Positions 12,781 to 15,251 of a stretch of DNA of 15,251 nucleotides are shown here, one piece after another. Below the pieces are notes generated by a model. It was not told the origin of the DNA and did no database searches. It saw only the letters and a program-made list of their open reading frames with translations. The stretch is from contig JAFCCZ010000012.1 in the NCBI GenBank assembly GCA_017609945.1, positions 1-15,251 of the forward strand, in the 5' to 3' direction. The DNA is from Candidatus Iainarchaeum sp. (GTDB taxonomy: Archaea > Iainarchaeota > Iainarchaeia > Iainarchaeales > GCA-2688035). The position numbers and the translations under genes were made by a program. The stretch's first letter is position 1, and each line of letters starts with the position of its first letter.

Positions 12781-12792
12781 TGGTAATTCTCC

Positions 12793-13413
12793 TTATTTTT
12801 TGGCTTCCTTTTTCTCTTTCTTTTCCTTCGCTTCCTTTTTCTCGCTGTCTTTCTTTGCGGTTCCCTTTCGCTGTTTACTGTCTTTCTTGACCCAGCTTTC
12901 CTTTCCAAGGAACGGTTGCCTCATCGTCAGCCCAATCTTGCTGTTTTGGATGTTTCCCTTCAACGAGATTGTGACAATTCTTGCCAGCACCTCGTCATCT
13001 ATTGTAAGCCTTTTGTTTGTTTTCTTTCCAATAAAGCCTGGGAGTTTTGCATCATAGTTTATGTAGTCGTCCATTATCTGGCTTACGTGCACCAGCCCCT
13101 CAATCGGACTGATTCTCACAAACGCACCAAACTCTGTTACCTCTGTTATTGCTCCCTCTACAATTTCGTGCATCAGGGGCTTGTACATCAGCAATTCAAG
13201 GGTTGCGCGGTAGTACGCTGCGCCGTCTCCAAGCACAACCTTTCCCTCGCCTACCTCGCCGACTCCTATTACTGCTATGACCAATCCAAGGTCTTCGTCC
13301 ACTATTCCCTCATATTCCTCTTGAACTATTTTCCTAATGGTTTCGTCCAGCTTTCCACCAAACTCTTTTGGCGGGACCCGGACCTTTTCCTTTACCTTTA
13401 CCAGTGTGTACAT
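12793..13413 (-). CDS. rpo7: RNA polymerase subunit Rpo7 (RpoE', Rpb7-like) with Lys-rich tail
   Basis: 206 residues; the archaeal norm is about 185-190. Forms the polymerase stalk with Rpo4 and helps open promoters and bind nascent RNA. N-terminal RNP-like domain at about 1-78 (MYTLVKVKEKVRVPP; GDGAAYYRATLELLMYKP), S1 domain at 82-165 (EVTEFGAFVRISPIEGLVHVS). From about 176 there is a low-complexity Lys/Glu/Ala tail not found in standard Rpo7. The start ATG 13413 has GAGG 8 nt upstream, overlapping the PIN gene stop. Placement next to spt4 is conserved in archaea. Confidence 0.95.
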   Translation of the reverse strand: MYTLVKVKEKVRVPPKEFGGKLDETIRKIVQEEYEGIVDEDLGLVIAVIGVGEVGEGKVVLGDGAAYYRATLELLMYKPLMHEIVEGAITEVTEFGAFVRISPIEGLVHVSQIMDDYINYDAKLPGFIGKKTNKRLTIDDEVLARIVTISLKGNIQNSKIGLTMRQPFLGKESWVKKDSKQRKGTAKKDSEKKEAKEKKEKKEAKK

Positions 13414-13423
13414 GTCGCATTCC

Positions 13424-13813
13424 TCACTCTATTTCAACAAGTTTTTTTCTCCTTAAGTAAATATTTTTTCTTCCAAGGCTTTTTATTCTTTTTCTAAGGG
13501 CCTTATCGTTTGAGGCTACATAGAAACCTTTTTCTGAAAGCCCAAGCAGTCCGTCGTCAGTATTTTCCGCATCGGCTGCTGCAAGTTTTACATTGTTCTT
13601 TTCCATCAGCTCCTTTACAAGTTCAATTTCTCTCCGTTGCTTTTCACCCTTTTCACTTATTTTGTTCAGTTCCTCTAAAATACCTTTTGTTACAAAAAAC
13701 CCTGTTTTTCTTCCCAGTTTTTCCCTTATCAGGCTAAACACATCAACTTTGAATTGCGTAATCGCCAAAAGCATGTTGGTATCAAGCACAACCCTGCTAT
13801 TGGACAACGCCAA
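13424..13813 (-). CDS. PIN-domain nuclease, Fcf1/Utp24-like
   Basis: 129 residues. PIN-domain acidic residues are present: LDTN near the N-terminus, EELN in the middle, ENTDDGLL and SNDKALR towards the end, the four-carboxylate metal site. Proteins at this exact position, between eif2g and rpo7, are the archaeal Fcf1-like PIN proteins thought to process pre-rRNA. No antitoxin gene accompanies it, which argues against a VapC toxin. Start choice: no ATG is near. GGAGGT at 13828-13823, within the codons for RWRL of eif2g, best serves TTG at 13813 (9 nt); TTG 13819 is only 3 nt away. It therefore overlaps the eif2g end by 17 bp. Confidence 0.85.
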   Translation of the reverse strand: MALSNSRVVLDTNMLLAITQFKVDVFSLIREKLGRKTGFFVTKGILEELNKISEKGEKQRREIELVKELMEKNNVKLAAADAENTDDGLLGLSEKGFYVASNDKALRKRIKSLGRKNIYLRRKKLVEIE

Positions 13814-15014
13814 ACGCAACCAACCTCCATCGCGTTGATTCCTTTCTGCTCAGTGCAATCTTTTGCCCTTTCTCAATCACTACCGGGTTGTTCAGAAAAA
13901 CCTCTATCTTCCCGTTAGCATATGACCCAACAGTTCCAATTGCAGGCATTGTGCCAATGGTCAGCACAATGGTTTCGTTTGTTTTCATCTCCGCGCTTGT
14001 CTTCTCAACAAGCCTTTCAATCGGTTGCACTTCCATCTTAATGTTTTTTGTGCTATCTGGAACCTTTCCCGGGATCCCAATAACCTGGCCTCTCATCTTG
14101 TCATTGTTTGTAATGCTTGGGTCAATTTTTGTTCCAATCGCTATCAGGCCGCCTGCGTGCGCTTCCTTAATTGGCCCTGACGCGCAATTTAGGCTTACAA
14201 CCCCTGTTTCCACCGGGTTTCCGTCAATGCCAGGGGTAATTACTACTTTGTCCTTGAGCTTAACCTTGCCCCTGAGTATTGAGCCGCCAACAACCCCTCC
14301 TTTAAGGTTTTTGGGCTTTTCACCCGGCTTGTTGATGTCAAAGCTTCTCGCACAGTACATCAGCAGTGGCCTGCCCAAATCAAACTTTGGGGTTGGAATG
14401 TGCTTTTCTATTGCCTCAATCAGCAGGTCAAGATTTGTTCCAAAGTGCGCTGCAACAGGAACTATTGGCACGTCCTTGTACCCGTTCTTTTCAAGGAATT
14501 CCCGTATTGCTTTCATGTTTTCTATTGCCTTTTTCCTTTCAACAAGGTCTATTTTGTTTTGGGCCACAATTATGTTTTTCACCCCGGCGGTTTTCAGTGC
14601 CATAAGGTGTTCCATTGTCTGGGGCTGTGGGCAGGACTCGTTTGCGGCAATCACCAAGACGGCTCCGTGCATTAGTGCGGCCCCGCTCAGCATTGTTGTC
14701 ATCAGTGTTTCGTGGCCTGGCGCGTCCACAAAGCTCACCGTCCTAAGCTTTTCTGCTTTTTTGCCGCATTCTGGGCAGGTTTCCTTGTTTATGTATGCGC
14801 CGTTGCACTTGCACTTGTAGAAGGTGACATCGGCATAGCCCAGCCTGATGGAAATTCCCCTTTTCAGCTCCTCGCTGTGGGTGTCTGTCCACTTCCCGGT
14901 TAAGGCCTGTGTTAGGCTTGTTTTGCCATGGTCCACATGACCAATCATGCCTATGTTTAGCTCGGCCTGAACTGCCTTTTCTTTTGGCCTGGACTTTTCC
15001 TTTTTTTCCGCCAT
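13797..15014 (-). CDS. eif2g: Translation initiation factor aIF2, gamma subunit
   Basis: GTPase subunit that carries initiator Met-tRNA to the small ribosomal subunit. 405 residues, typical length. G1 GHVDHGKT at 25-32, switch 1 around RGISI at 52-56, G3 DAPGH at 97-101, G4 NKID at 153-156. Zinc knuckle with Cys at 68, 70, 80 and 83 in the G domain, a feature of eIF2-gamma that separates it from EF-Tu. Domains 2 and 3 follow, ending in RWRLVAFGVV. The N-terminal 17 residues are a lysine-rich extension. The start ATG at 15014 lies 10 bp after the rps6e stop, as in many archaea. The 3' end contains the SD for the PIN gene. Confidence 0.97.
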   Translation of the reverse strand: MAEKKEKSRPKEKAVQAELNIGMIGHVDHGKTSLTQALTGKWTDTHSEELKRGISIRLGYADVTFYKCKCNGAYINKETCPECGKKAEKLRTVSFVDAPGHETLMTTMLSGAALMHGAVLVIAANESCPQPQTMEHLMALKTAGVKNIIVAQNKIDLVERKKAIENMKAIREFLEKNGYKDVPIVPVAAHFGTNLDLLIEAIEKHIPTPKFDLGRPLLMYCARSFDINKPGEKPKNLKGGVVGGSILRGKVKLKDKVVITPGIDGNPVETGVVSLNCASGPIKEAHAGGLIAIGTKIDPSITNNDKMRGQVIGIPGKVPDSTKNIKMEVQPIERLVEKTSAEMKTNETIVLTIGTMPAIGTVGSYANGKIEVFLNNPVVIEKGQKIALSRKESTRWRLVAFGVVQ

Positions 15015-15024
15015 CCTCTTTCAC

Positions 15025-15251
15025 TTACTTCCTTACTTTTCCCTTTGCCTGTTTTGCGTCTCCGGCAAGCTCAACGTTTCCAACGTTTTCCAGGGACTTC
15101 TTCACAAGCCTGTCCTTTGCTGACTCTGTAACTTCCTCTTTTGGCTTTGCCTCAACTGTCTTTAGAAAATCTTCAAACTTTTTGTCCCCGGCTTTTGTGA
15201 TAACGATGTTAAGCTGCATTGTTTCCGGGCTTACTGTGTTGCCCCTAACAC
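15025..15251 (-). CDS. rps6e: Small-subunit ribosomal protein S6e (eS6), C-terminal part
   Basis: The frame stays open to the window edge, reading VRGNTVSPETMQLN before a further 60 residues. VRGNT(I/V)S....QLN is the conserved C-terminal segment of archaeal S6e, so the ATG at 15219 is an internal Met, not the start. The gene begins to the right of the window. The C-terminus (from about EAKPKEEVTES) is a charged extension of some 40 residues. rps6e upstream of eif2g is a standard archaeal pairing. Confidence 0.85.
   Translation of the reverse strand, partial: VRGNTVSPETMQLNIVITKAGDKKFEDFLKTVEAKPKEEVTESAKDRLVKKSLENVGNVELAGDAKQAKGKVRK

Noticed and set aside
13424..13819. VapC-type toxin
   Set aside because: No antitoxin gene is adjacent, and the location between eif2g and rpo7 is that of the archaeal Fcf1-like PIN protein.
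15025..15219. Complete 64-residue protein starting at 15219
   Set aside because: The frame continues upstream to the window edge with VRGNTVSPET, the conserved S6e C-terminal segment, so this is a partial rps6e.
1..15251. CRISPR array, insertion sequence or origin
   Set aside because: No regularly spaced repeats, transposase or origin-type repeat cluster seen.

Overview
The window is archaeal. It carries the archaeal/eukaryotic-type genes for S6e, S24e, S27ae, eIF2-gamma, Rpo7 (RpoE'), Spt4, Sua5 and Kae1 in tightly packed minus-strand order. Several isolated genes have a TATA box about 25-27 nt before the start codon and no Shine-Dalgarno (leaderless), while genes inside operons use GGAGG-type sites and TTG starts. 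A bacterial-type GrpE-DnaK-DnaJ set, short Lys/Glu-rich protein tails and compact spacing would fit a DPANN-like or other uncultivated euryarchaeal lineage, but I cannot name the taxon from this sequence.

Layout. 1-1156: 5' part of valS (minus). 1183-4802: grpE - 28-codon small ORF - dnaK - dnaJ chaperone operon (minus). 4803-4882: divergent promoter region. 4883-5317: winged-helix regulator (plus). 5326-5574: small Pro/Lys-rich protein (minus). 5627-8118: plus-strand membrane genes (HExxH metalloprotease-like protein, 4-TM protein, APC amino-acid permease). 8234-9764: a mobile segment at the 3' end of kae1. 9711-15251: long minus-strand information-processing operon, transcribed rps6e - eif2g - PIN nuclease - rpo7 - spt4 - rps24e - rps27ae - CPBP protein - sua5 - kae1.

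The main discovery is at the end of that operon. kae1 has a complete C-terminus and stop at 9711. Downstream lie a 140-bp foldback, a small ORF and a LAGLIDADG endonuclease gene. Immediately after the endonuclease stop comes a second, orphan copy of the last 16 codons of kae1 (8234-8284, ending ...RTDDVEVNWL, versus ...RTDQVNITWI in the intact gene). The simplest reading is that an endonuclease element inserted into the kae1 3' end, supplied its own diverged replacement C-terminus, and pushed the original end about 1.43 kb downstream. The result is a hybrid kae1 that still works and is no longer the endonuclease's target. The element's mRNA leader also appears to hide the ribosome-binding site of its ORFs by pairing with a perfect anti-SD just after the kae1 stop.

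How the genes work together: sua5 and kae1 overlap by ATGA and make the t6A tRNA modification; the rps/eif2g/rpo7/spt4 block is translation and transcription machinery; the chaperone operon is faced by a DNA-binding protein that could be its regulator. A 28-codon ORF with good translation signals sits between grpE and dnaK and would normally be missed.
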